Positions 1-7,591 are shown, numbered from the stretch's first letter. The stretch is 9,251 nucleotides of DNA from Fidelibacterota bacterium TCS55 (GCA_905182385.1 CAJJBS010000119.1:1-9251), one strand, 5' to 3'. Numbers and translations: made by a program. The notes: a model not told the origin generated them from the letters alone.

Positions 1-1
1 A

Positions 2-2422
2 GAAGCGCTTTCAGTCGCAAGGCATCAAATTGAGAATGGTGCTCAAATTATTGATATAAATATGGATGAAGGACTTCTTGATTCTGAAGATGTGATGGAA
101 ATGTTTCTTAGATTAATTGCGTCTGAGCCTGATATCTCAAAAGTCCCAATTATGATAGATTCATCAAAGTGGACTGTTTTAGAAAGAGGATTGAAAAATC
201 TTCAAGGCAAAGGTATTGTGAATTCAATTTCTATGAAAGAAGGGCAAGCAGAATTTATTAGACAAGCAAAAGAGATTCGTAAATACGGAGCCGCAGTAAT
301 TGTAATGGCATTTGATGAAAAAGGCCAGGCTGATTCTTATGAACGAAAAGTAGAAATTTGTACAAAAGCTTATAATATTTTAGTTAACGAAGTAGATTTT
401 CCTCCTGAAGATATTATTTTTGATCCAAATATTTTTGCTGTTGCTACAGGTATGGAAGAGCATAATGAATATATTAAGGCATATATTGATGCAACAAGGA
501 CAATAAAAGAGAACCTTCCTCATGTTCATATTAGTGGAGGGATATCAAATCTTTCTTTCTCATTTAGAGGAAATAATGGTATTAGAGAGGCAATGCATTC
601 AGTATTTCTTTATCATGCAATACAGGCAGGCATGGATATGGGTATAATTAATTCGGGTCAATTAACTTTATATGATGATATTGCACCCAATCTCAAAGAA
701 CGTGTAGAAGATGTACTTTTTAATCGAAGAATTGATTCCACTGAACGATTAGTTGAAATAGCTGAGGAGTTCCGTGGTGTTAAGCGCTCTGCCGTCAAAG
801 ATCTGTCATGGAGAAAAAAATTGGTTGAAGAACGTTTAAAGCATGCTCTTGTTGAAGGAATTACAGATTATATAGATGAAGATACTGAAGAAGCTCGACA
901 TAACTATGAAAGGGCAATTCATGTGATTGAAGGTCCTCTTATGGATGGTATGAATGTAGTAGGTGACTTATTTGGCTCTGGCAAAATGTTTTTACCTCAA
1001 GTGGTTAAATCAGCGCGTGTTATGAAAAAATCAGTCGCACTTTTAATTCCTTTTATTGAAGAAGAAAAAGATGCAATGGGCTTAACGGGTAAATCAAATG
1101 GTAAAATTATTATGGCTACTGTTAAGGGAGATGTTCATGATATTGGGAAAAATATAGTTGGAGTAGTTTTAAGTTGTAATGGATATGAGATTATTGATTT
1201 AGGAGTTATGGTTCCTGTTGATAAAATATTGTCAACAGCAAAAAACCATGATGCTGATTTTATTGGCCTCTCTGGGTTGATTACTCCAAGCTTAGACGAA
1301 ATGGTTATTATTGCAAAAGAAATGGAACGGACTAAGTTTAAAATTCCTTTATTGATTGGTGGAGCTACAACAAGTAGAAAACATACTGCAGTTAAAATAG
1401 AAGAAAATTATTCTGGGCCAACCATTCATGTTATTGATGCTTCACGAGCAGTAGGAGTAGTGAGCAAACTTATGAATTCAGATGAAAAAGAAAAGTATAT
1501 CGAGGAAGTTCGTGCTGATTTCAAAGAGATTAGAAAAGTTCGTGCTCAAAAAATAGTAAAACCAAATCTTAGTATTGAAATAGCACGCCAAAGAAAATAT
1601 TCTATTGAATGGGATAAGTTTGAAGCTTCGGTTCCTAATTTTGAAGGAGTAAATGTTTTAAAAGATTATCCATTAGATAAACTAGTTAAATATATTGATT
1701 GGTCACCATTTTTTCATGCTTGGGAGTTTAAAGGGGTTTATCCAGCAATACTTACTCATAAGAAATATGGAGTTGAAGCTCAAAAACTTTTTCATGATGG
1801 TAAAATTTTATTAAATCGTATAGTAAAAGAAAAATTGCTTACAGCTAATGCAGTCTTTGGTATTCATAAGGCTCACGCTAAAGATGAAAAAGTATTTACT
1901 GGAAACTTTGAGTTTAACTTTCCACGCCAAACGGTCGATAAAGGAGTAAGTAAATCTAATTATAGCCTGGCTGATTTTATCAGCCCAAATAATGATTATA
2001 TTGGGTCTTTTGCAGTAACAACAGGCCATGGATTAGAAAAAATTGTTAAAGAATTCGAAGATTCAAATGATGATTATAATTCTATTATGGCAAAAGTTCT
2101 TGCAGATCGTTTAGCGGAAGCTTTTGCAGAGCATCTTCATGGAAGGATACGAAAAGAATTTTGGGGATATGCTCGACATGAAAAATTGAATGATAAAGAT
2201 TTGATTCATGAAAAATATAATGGAATTCGACCTGCTCCAGGATATCCTGCATGTCCTGACCATAAAGAAAAAGATACAATTTGGAAATTACTTGATGTTG
2301 AAAAAAATGCTCAGATTTCACTTACTGAAAATAGAGCCATGTATCCTGCCGCATCTGTAAGTGGTTGGTATTTTTCACATCCAGAATCACGTTATTTTAG
2401 TATTAGTAATCTAGATTTATAA
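2..2422 (+). CDS. metH: Cobalamin-dependent methionine synthase MetH, 5'-truncated by window edge
   Basis: Cytosolic enzyme that moves a methyl group from 5-methyltetrahydrofolate through cobalamin to homocysteine, giving methionine. The reading frame is open to the left edge (first full codon at base 2), so the ATG at 62 is internal: the bases before it encode conserved pterin-domain sequence ending DINMDEG. About 806 residues are present. Numbered from the edge, these are the end of the folate-binding barrel (1-230), the helical cap (about 245-355, motif GPLMDGMNVVGDLFG), the B12 Rossmann domain (about 355-490) with DVHDIG and its cobalt-ligand His at bases 1136-1138, SGLITPS in the B12 pocket, and the AdoMet reactivation domain (about 510-806) with RPAPGYPACPDH. 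The homocysteine barrel lies outside the window. The protein stops soon after SGWYFSHPESRYF, about 30 residues before the usual MetH end. Family assignment is certain; whether the short end matters is not. Confidence 0.97.
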   Translation, partial: EALSVARHQIENGAQIIDINMDEGLLDSEDVMEMFLRLIASEPDISKVPIMIDSSKWTVLERGLKNLQGKGIVNSISMKEGQAEFIRQAKEIRKYGAAVIVMAFDEKGQADSYERKVEICTKAYNILVNEVDFPPEDIIFDPNIFAVATGMEEHNEYIKAYIDATRTIKENLPHVHISGGISNLSFSFRGNNGIREAMHSVFLYHAIQAGMDMGIINSGQLTLYDDIAPNLKERVEDVLFNRRIDSTERLVEIAEEFRGVKRSAVKDLSWRKKLVEERLKHALVEGITDYIDEDTEEARHNYERAIHVIEGPLMDGMNVVGDLFGSGKMFLPQVVKSARVMKKSVALLIPFIEEEKDAMGLTGKSNGKIIMATVKGDVHDIGKNIVGVVLSCNGYEIIDLGVMVPVDKILSTAKNHDADFIGLSGLITPSLDEMVIIAKEMERTKFKIPLLIGGATTSRKHTAVKIEENYSGPTIHVIDASRAVGVVSKLMNSDEKEKYIEEVRADFKEIRKVRAQKIVKPNLSIEIARQRKYSIEWDKFEASVPNFEGVNVLKDYPLDKLVKYIDWSPFFHAWEFKGVYPAILTHKKYGVEAQKLFHDGKILLNRIVKEKLLTANAVFGIHKAHAKDEKVFTGNFEFNFPRQTVDKGVSKSNYSLADFISPNNDYIGSFAVTTGHGLEKIVKEFEDSNDDYNSIMAKVLADRLAEAFAEHLHGRIRKEFWGYARHEKLNDKDLIHEKYNGIRPAPGYPACPDHKEKDTIWKLLDVEKNAQISLTENRAMYPAASVSGWYFSHPESRYFSISNLDL

Positions 2423-2457
2423 ATAATTTTTATTTATACTCTTTAGATAAATCTAGA
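2410..2457. repeat. Perfect 11-bp inverted repeat across the metH stop codon, possible transcript-end hairpin
   Basis: The arm TCTAGATTTAT (2410-2420) is matched exactly by its reverse complement ATAAATCTAGA (2447-2457), with a 26-base loop. A second, mutually exclusive stem lies inside it: TATAAATAA (2418-2426) pairs with TTATTTATA (2430-2438) around a 3-base loop. The metH stop TAA (2420-2422) sits in the structure. The stems are AT-rich and no clean U-run follows, so this is not a classical intrinsic terminator. It could mark or protect the mRNA 3' end, or be a chance product of AT-rich sequence. Confidence 0.5.
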
Positions 2458-2493
2458 ATGAATGAACTACTGTTAAAAAATTCTTTACTAATA

Positions 2494-2527
2494 TTGACAA
2501 TTCAAGCAGGTGTATTAGCAACTAATA
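2494..2527 (+). promoter_or_regulatory. Candidate promoter upstream of cysQ (perfect -35, weak -10)
   Basis: TTGACA at 2494-2499 is a perfect sigma-70 -35 hexamer. At 16-bp spacing the -10 would be TAGCAA (2516-2521), a poor match; the alternative TATTAG (2513-2518) lies too close. A transcript from here would begin almost at the cysQ ATG, and no Shine-Dalgarno stands before that ATG, so a leaderless or near-leaderless message is possible. AT-rich intergenic DNA gives such matches by chance. Confidence 0.25.
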
Positions 2528-3301
2528 ATGCTATCTGATTTAAATCTAGCAATTAGCGCTGCAAAAAAAGCCGGCGATTTGATTCTAAATTATTTTAAAT
2601 CTGATTATGAAATAAAAGATAAAGGATTTAATAACCCAGTTACGACAGCTGATCATGAAGCTGATCAATGCATAAAAGAAATTCTTATGGGAAATCGTCC
2701 AGATTATGGATGGCTTTCAGAGGAGACTGTAGATTCTTTTAAAAGACTTGAAAAAAAGAAAGTTTGGATTGTTGATCCTCTTGATGGTACGAAAGAATTT
2801 ATAGAAGGAGTCGCAAATTTTGTAGTAAGTATTGGATTAGTTCAAGAGGGTTATCCAATTATAGGAGTTTTATATAATCCAATTACAAAAGAATTATTTA
2901 CAGCTGCTAAAAATGAAGGAGCTTACTTAAATGGAATTTCTATTAAATGCTCATTAAAAGAAAGCTTAAGTGATATGTCTTTATTGATTAGTCGATCTGA
3001 ATTACGTAAAGGTTTATGGTCTCCATATAAAAAGAAATTTTTTAAATTAAAGCCAATAGGCTCTGTCGCCTATAAATTAGGATTAACTGCAGCAAATAAA
3101 GCAGATCTTTTTGCTTCATTACGTCCAAAAAACGAATGGGATATTTGTGCAGGTAATTGCATTATTAATGAAGCAGGTGGAAAGCTTATTGACCTAAATG
3201 GTAAACGTGTTATTTTCAACAGGGAAACAACACTAATTCATCCAGGCTTAATTGCGGGTGAAAAAAGTGCTGTAGATAAAATTTTAAAAATTTTAAAATA
3301 G
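2528..3301 (+). CDS. cysQ: 3'(2'),5'-bisphosphate nucleotidase CysQ (inositol monophosphatase superfamily)
   Basis: Predicted Mg2+-dependent phosphatase that removes the 3' phosphate of 3'-phosphoadenosine 5'-phosphate (pAp), a by-product of sulfate assimilation and phosphopantetheinyl transfer. At 257 aa it has the usual family length. Visible motifs are TTADHEAD (39-46), the metal-binding acidic pair in LSEE (63-66), the signature DPLDGTKEF (83-91) and EWDICAG (203-209) carrying the last metal-ligand Asp. The KEF ending of the signature is typical of CysQ/pAp phosphatases; inositol monophosphatases more often have TNF there. ATG 2528 is the only reasonable start, because an in-frame TAG lies at 2516-2518. 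No Shine-Dalgarno precedes it. thyX follows 9 bases after the stop, so the two are probably co-transcribed. A broader inositol- or sugar-phosphatase role cannot be excluded. Confidence 0.9.
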   Translation: MLSDLNLAISAAKKAGDLILNYFKSDYEIKDKGFNNPVTTADHEADQCIKEILMGNRPDYGWLSEETVDSFKRLEKKKVWIVDPLDGTKEFIEGVANFVVSIGLVQEGYPIIGVLYNPITKELFTAAKNEGAYLNGISIKCSLKESLSDMSLLISRSELRKGLWSPYKKKFFKLKPIGSVAYKLGLTAANKADLFASLRPKNEWDICAGNCIINEAGGKLIDLNGKRVIFNRETTLIHPGLIAGEKSAVDKILKILK

Positions 3302-3310
3302 AAGAAAAAA

Positions 3311-4273
3311 ATGTCAGATAATCCAGATAATGTAATCAAATGTTTAGATAAAGGTTTTGTAAGGCTTGTTGATTCGATGGGAGGAGATGATGCTATTGTT
3401 CAAGCTGCTCGTGTAAGCTACGGTAGAGGAACAAGCAAAGTTTCACAAGATCGAGGCCTTATTCGCTATCTTATGCGTCACCGTCATTCAACACCATTTG
3501 AAATGGTAGAATTTAAATTTCATTGCAAAATGCCAATTTTTGTTGCTCGACAATGGGTTCGTCATCGTACTGCAAATATTAATGAATATTCACTTCGTTA
3601 CTCTGAAGCAAGAGATGAATTTTATTATCCAGACCCTGAGCATATTCAATTTCAATCAACTTTAAATAAACAAGGAAGAATGGGAGAGGTAACACCAGAA
3701 TTAAAACAAAAAGTTCAGGATTATTTTAAAGAAATATCTGAAAGAAGTTTCGAAATTTATTCTGAATTAAACCAAGCTGGTATTGCACGTGAATTAGCGC
3801 GTTCAATTCTTCCCGTTAATTTATATACAGAATGGTATTGGAAAAATGATCTTCATAATCTTTTACACTTTATAGGACTTCGGTCTGATAAACATGCTCA
3901 ATATGAGATTCGAGTTTTTTCTAATGCTATGGCAGAATCTGTTAAAGCTGTGGCTCCTTTTGCTTGGGAAGCATATCAAGATTATATTGTTAAAGGCATG
4001 CGTTTCTCAAGAATTGAGCAAAGTTTATTAGAGCGTACTTTACCAGATCGTGTTATTGATGATATCAATGAAGATATTGCTTATCAACTAACTGCAACTC
4101 TTCATTCAGATAAACCACGTGAAGAAATTGATTTATATCCTCTTTATATTAAAGAAGGAGGAGTAGACTCTAGAGAAGATTTTAAATTAAAATGGGATTC
4201 TGGTGAAATTAAAATTGGTAATGTGAGAGAGCTCAGAGAATTTAAATTAAAATTAGAGAGTTTAAAAAAATAG
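3311..4273 (+). CDS. thyX: Flavin-dependent thymidylate synthase ThyX
   Basis: Makes dTMP from dUMP using methylenetetrahydrofolate as carbon donor and FADH2/NADPH as reductant, the alternative to ThyA. It contains the ThyX signature RHRx7S (RHRTANINEYS, residues 84-94), which forms the FAD/dUMP site. Also present are the family blocks AARVSYGRGT (32-41), RYLMRHRHSTPFE (52-64), ELARSILP (161-168) and the late LRSDKHAQYEIR (190-201). The start is supported by a weak purine-rich GAAG (3301-3304) overlapping the cysQ stop. At 320 aa it is longer than the roughly 220-250 aa compact ThyX enzymes and closer to the 290-310 aa alphaproteobacterial type. The extra 75-80 C-terminal residues are charged and contain FKLK twice, 20 residues apart, encoded by a 13-bp direct repeat (4181-4193 and 4241-4253). 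MetH upstream also draws on the folate pool. No thyA is visible in the window. Confidence 0.96.
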   Translation: MSDNPDNVIKCLDKGFVRLVDSMGGDDAIVQAARVSYGRGTSKVSQDRGLIRYLMRHRHSTPFEMVEFKFHCKMPIFVARQWVRHRTANINEYSLRYSEARDEFYYPDPEHIQFQSTLNKQGRMGEVTPELKQKVQDYFKEISERSFEIYSELNQAGIARELARSILPVNLYTEWYWKNDLHNLLHFIGLRSDKHAQYEIRVFSNAMAESVKAVAPFAWEAYQDYIVKGMRFSRIEQSLLERTLPDRVIDDINEDIAYQLTATLHSDKPREEIDLYPLYIKEGGVDSREDFKLKWDSGEIKIGNVRELREFKLKLESLKK

Positions 4274-4337
4274 ATTAAGCATATAATCCTCAAATGTTTA
4301 ATTGAAAATTAATTTTATTATAATTATGTCATAAAAT
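4274..4337 (+). promoter_or_regulatory. AT-rich 64-base spacer with candidate -10 boxes before the E1-like gene
   Basis: Two exact TATAAT hexamers occur, at 4282-4287 and 4319-4324. Neither has a good -35 at 16-18 bp: the nearest TTGAAA (4302-4307) is only 11 bases before the second. The spacer also holds the 12-bp palindrome AAAATTAATTTT (4305-4316). If the second -10 is used, the transcript would start only a few bases before ATG 4338, and no Shine-Dalgarno is seen there. This gap is the likely border between the metH-cysQ-thyX group and the next operon. In DNA this AT-rich the hexamers may be chance. Confidence 0.3.
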
Positions 4338-6545
4338 ATGTTTGATAGAGCTAAAATAATAGATGACAATTTTTTTTCATTACTTAAAAATGGAAATTTA
4401 CCATCATCACTATCAAAATTAAATTTATCGGATACAAATTTTTCATCTGAAGATATTATATCTATATTTGAATCTCAAGTAATTAGTCGGCACATTGATT
4501 TAAAATCTAGAGATTTAAAGAATGAAGGTAAATGTTTTTATACTATTGGATCCTCTGGGCATGAAGGTAATGCAGTATTTGGAAGAGTTTTTCAAATACA
4601 AGATATGGCATTCCTACACTATAGAAGTGCACCTTTCTTCATAGAACGTTCAAAAAAAATAAATGGCTCATCACCTATTTATGACCTTGCATTATCTTTT
4701 ATGGCTTCTTCAGATGATCCAATTAGCGGTGGTAGACACAAAGTAATTGGAAGTAAAAAACTTAATCTTCCTCCTCAAACAAGTACAATCGCAAGCCATT
4801 TACCAAAAGCTGTAGGCACAGCTTTCTCTATTGATCATGCAAAAGGTTTAGATATCTCAGAAAAATGTCTAGAAGATGAAAGTATTGTGATTTGTAGCTT
4901 TGGAGATGCTAGTGCTAATCATTCAACAGCTTTAAGTGCTTTTAATACAGCTAGTTTGATCTCAAATCAAGGCGGCCATGTTCCAATTGTATTTATATGT
5001 GAAGATAATGGTTTAGGTATTTCAGTACCTACGCAAGGAAACTGGATTGAAGAAAACTTTAAAAATCGATATGGTATAGAATACATTAAATCAGATGGCC
5101 TGAATCTTCTTGATCTTTTTAATAAAACACTTTTTGCAGAACAAACTTGTAGGACTAAGCGTCACCCCGTTTTTCTACATATGAAAACTGTTCGTCTGAT
5201 GGGTCATGCAGGGTCTGATGTTGAATTAGGTTATCAATCATTAAAAGATTTAAAAGATTCAGAAAATAATGATCCCTTACTTCATTCATCAAGAATTTTA
5301 ATTGAAAATAATTGTTTAACATCTGAAGAAATTTTGGCGCTCTATGAATTATCGCGCAACCAAGTTAATCATGTTTTTAATAATGCAACTTTTCGTCCAA
5401 CGCTTAAAAGTTCAGATGAAGTGATGTCATCTATTTCATTAAATGTCGATAAAAAAAATTTACCAGAAAATGTCGATCCAAAAATAAGAGAAAATAAATT
5501 AGGTAAAGAATTTAAACGCTTGAAGATACCACAACATATGGCAAAGCTTATTAATTATGGATTATTTGATATATTAATGCGCTTTTCAAATACCATTGTC
5601 TTTGGACAAGATGTTGCAAAAAAAGGCGGTGTTTACCATGTTACGGCTGATTTATTAAAAAACTTTGGTCCCCGAAGAATTTTTGATAGTCCATTAGATG
5701 AAACATCTATCATAGGCTTTGGAATTGGTACAGCTCATAATGGATTTATACCGATTCCTGAAATTCAATTTTTAGCTTACTTCCATAATGCTGAAGATCA
5801 GATTAGAGGAGAGGCCTCTACTCTTCCTTTTTTTTCCAATGGCCAATTTGTTAACCCAATGGTATTACGGATACCAGGATTAGGATATCAAAAAGGGTTT
5901 GGAGGACATTTTCATAATGATAACTCCTTAACAATATTTAGAGATATTCCAGGGCTAATTTTAGCCGTTCCATCTAATGGTGCTGATGCAGTTAGAATGT
6001 TAAGAACTGCAGTAAAAGAAGCATATAAAAATGGTCGAATAATTATATTTATAGAACCAATCGCATTATACATGACTAAAGATCTTCATAAAGCAAAAGA
6101 TGGTAAATGGGAATTTATATATCCTGGATTAAATGAGGAATCTCCTGTTGGAGAATTTAAATCTTATGGGGATGGAAGATTCTTAACAATTTTAACTTAT
6201 GGCAACGGATTATATCTATCTCTTCAAGCTCAAAAAGATATTGAAAAAAAACTTGGGAGAAAAATTAAGATTATAGATTTAATGTGGATTTCAGATGTTA
6301 ATTACAAAAATCTTCTTAAAGAAATAAGTCCGTGTAAAAATATTCTTATTGTAGATGAATGTAGAAGAAGTGGGTGTCATGGAGAAGGAATTATTACTAA
6401 TTTAATTCTTAAATCAAAAAAACCTTTAAACCTTTCTTTGCATGCGGCAGAAGATAGTTTTATATCAATTGGGAATGCTGCAACGGCAACTCTTCCAAGT
6501 AAGGATTCAATAGTGCAAAACGCATTAAATTTGGTCAATGCCTAA
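4338..6545 (+). CDS. Fused alpha/beta thiamine-diphosphate 2-oxoacid dehydrogenase E1-like protein
   Basis: A 735-aa fusion of the two halves of a 2-oxoacid dehydrogenase E1, the enzyme that decarboxylates a 2-oxoacid on thiamine diphosphate and passes on the acyl group. The alpha half (about 40-350) has FYTIGSSGHEGNAV (67-80), HYRSAPFF (94-101), a thiamine/Mg motif written GDA...EDN (189-224) rather than GDG...ENN, and the active-site loop RLMGHAGSD (286-294). The Mg ligands corresponding to human PDH-alpha D167 and N196 are kept as D190 and N224. A linker of about 50 residues leads to the beta half (about 400-735): FGQDVAKKGGVYHVT (422-436), the catalytic Glu in SPLDE (E455), GGHFHND with the active-site His (H526), and EPIALY (573-578). 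The alpha loop has Ala where mammalian BCKDH/PDH carry the regulatory Ser. It resembles fused E1 proteins of branched-chain 2-oxoacid type that I recall from actinobacteria and other phyla. There is no E2 or E3 nearby, so substrate and acceptor are unknown. It overlaps the next gene by 8 bases. Confidence 0.85.
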   Translation: MFDRAKIIDDNFFSLLKNGNLPSSLSKLNLSDTNFSSEDIISIFESQVISRHIDLKSRDLKNEGKCFYTIGSSGHEGNAVFGRVFQIQDMAFLHYRSAPFFIERSKKINGSSPIYDLALSFMASSDDPISGGRHKVIGSKKLNLPPQTSTIASHLPKAVGTAFSIDHAKGLDISEKCLEDESIVICSFGDASANHSTALSAFNTASLISNQGGHVPIVFICEDNGLGISVPTQGNWIEENFKNRYGIEYIKSDGLNLLDLFNKTLFAEQTCRTKRHPVFLHMKTVRLMGHAGSDVELGYQSLKDLKDSENNDPLLHSSRILIENNCLTSEEILALYELSRNQVNHVFNNATFRPTLKSSDEVMSSISLNVDKKNLPENVDPKIRENKLGKEFKRLKIPQHMAKLINYGLFDILMRFSNTIVFGQDVAKKGGVYHVTADLLKNFGPRRIFDSPLDETSIIGFGIGTAHNGFIPIPEIQFLAYFHNAEDQIRGEASTLPFFSNGQFVNPMVLRIPGLGYQKGFGGHFHNDNSLTIFRDIPGLILAVPSNGADAVRMLRTAVKEAYKNGRIIIFIEPIALYMTKDLHKAKDGKWEFIYPGLNEESPVGEFKSYGDGRFLTILTYGNGLYLSLQAQKDIEKKLGRKIKIIDLMWISDVNYKNLLKEISPCKNILIVDECRRSGCHGEGIITNLILKSKKPLNLSLHAAEDSFISIGNAATATLPSKDSIVQNALNLVNA

Positions 6546-7548
6546 AGAACGCTTAGTTGTTATTTGTCCGGGTAGAGGCTCATACACAAGAGACTCAACA
6601 GGATACTTAGAATCTAATAAAAATATTGCTGATCAAGAGATTAACTGGATGAATAATCAAAGAAAAGTATTAAACCTTCCCACCCTTAATGATTTGGATT
6701 CCAATACTTTTAAATCTAAAACCCATATGATTGGACTAAATGCCTCGCCATTAATCTATGCTTGTAGTTATGTTGATTTTCTTTCAATTAATAAAAGCAA
6801 ATATGAAATAGTTGCAATCACGGGTAATTCTATGGGTTGGTATACAACTCTAGCATTAAGTGGAGTATTAGCTTTTGAGAATACATTCAAATTAATTAAT
6901 ACAATGAGTTCATTAACTAAAGATAACAATGGAGGCCAAATTATTTATCCTATTATGGATCAAAATTGGCAGATTGATGAATCAATAAATCAAATGGTAC
7001 TTAAAGAGATTCAAGATGCAGGTGCATATATTTCTATTAAACTGGGTGGTTACATAGTAATTGCAGGAAAGCAAGATTCATTGGAAAAATTACTTAAAAA
7101 ACTTCCTATTAATGAAGAGTACCCATTTCAACTACCTTATCATTCTGCTTATCATTCTTCAATTATGTCATCAGTTCCTGAGAAAGCATTTGATTTATTA
7201 CCCAAATCTTTATTTTCTAAACCAAATATTCATATCATTGATGGTAGAGGTCATATTTGGTCTCCTTATTCAACAAAAATTTCAGAATTATATTCGTATA
7301 CACTAAAGAATCAAGTAACAAAAGCTTATGACTTTAATTCGGCAATTAATGTTGCAATTAAAGAATTCTCCCCAGATAAACTTATTTTACTTGGTCCGGG
7401 GAATACATTAGGTGGACCCATTGCACAAATTTTAATTCAAAATTCTTGGTTAGATATTGATTCAAAAAAAGCTTTTAAAAATAAACAAAAAAATGAGCCT
7501 TACCTTATATCCATGAGTATTAATGAACAAAAGAAGATAGTTTCTTAA
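6538..7548 (+). CDS. FabD-like acyltransferase (malonyl-CoA:ACP transacylase fold), divergent
   Basis: A 336-aa soluble protein with the FabD/acyltransferase layout: N-terminal PGRGS (11-15, FabD has PGQGS), nucleophile elbow GNSMG (96-100, usual GHSLG) with Ser98, YIVIAGKQD (172-180) matching the VVIAG strand, PYHSAYHS (200-207) with catalytic His202, and LGPGNTLGG (285-293) near the C-terminus. Ser98 and His202 match E. coli FabD Ser92 and His201. The residue aligned with FabD Arg117, which binds the malonyl carboxylate, looks replaced within NTMSSL (121-126), so malonyl-CoA may not be the substrate. The last 30 or so residues are polar and Lys-rich. The ATG lies inside the last codons of the E1-like gene and has no Shine-Dalgarno, which points to translational coupling and a shared function. 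I infer acyl transfer to CoA, ACP or a similar carrier. It is unlikely to be the housekeeping fabD, because no fatty-acid synthesis genes adjoin it. Confidence 0.75.
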   Translation: MPKERLVVICPGRGSYTRDSTGYLESNKNIADQEINWMNNQRKVLNLPTLNDLDSNTFKSKTHMIGLNASPLIYACSYVDFLSINKSKYEIVAITGNSMGWYTTLALSGVLAFENTFKLINTMSSLTKDNNGGQIIYPIMDQNWQIDESINQMVLKEIQDAGAYISIKLGGYIVIAGKQDSLEKLLKKLPINEEYPFQLPYHSAYHSSIMSSVPEKAFDLLPKSLFSKPNIHIIDGRGHIWSPYSTKISELYSYTLKNQVTKAYDFNSAINVAIKEFSPDKLILLGPGNTLGGPIAQILIQNSWLDIDSKKAFKNKQKNEPYLISMSINEQKKIVS

Positions 7549-7580
7549 TAAATGACAAATAGTGTAATTTTCAATCTCTT

Positions 7581-7586
7581 AAAGGA
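7581..7586 (+). promoter_or_regulatory. Shine-Dalgarno for the glutaryl-CoA dehydrogenase gene
   Basis: AAAGGA lies 5 bases before ATG 7592. It is the only strong ribosome binding site in the window and fixes the start of the downstream gene. It sits in a 43-base spacer after the acyltransferase stop; no terminator hairpin is visible there. Confidence 0.7.
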
Positions 7587-7591
7587 ATATT

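Noticed and set aside
62..64. ATG at 62 as the start of MetH
   Set aside because: The frame is open to base 2, and the residues before this Met match the conserved MetH pterin domain, so the true start lies left of the window.
1811..2321. Minus-strand ORFs inside metH, at 1811-2029 and 2085-2321
   Set aside because: They lie antisense to a well-conserved coding region and show no domain pattern; they are shadows of metH.
2458..2538. 26-codon ORF between metH and cysQ, overlapping the cysQ start by 11 bases
   Set aside because: It has no ribosome site and no recognisable similarity, and its frame is open only by chance; it also does not encode the missing MetH tail.
4305..4316. Palindrome AAAATTAATTTT after thyX as a terminator
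   Set aside because: It is pure A/T, with no stable stem and no loop; more likely AT-rich chance sequence.
5604..5615. GQDV in the E1 beta half as loss of a catalytic Glu (usual GEDV)
   Set aside because: The Glu that contacts the thiamine aminopyrimidine corresponds to human PDH-beta E59, in the later TPISE block; here it is kept as E455 in SPLDE.
7061..7306. 81-codon + strand ORF inside the acyltransferase gene
   Set aside because: It lies in another frame across the conserved catalytic-His region; the low-complexity Ile/Leu/Phe-rich translation is typical of an out-of-frame AT-rich shadow.
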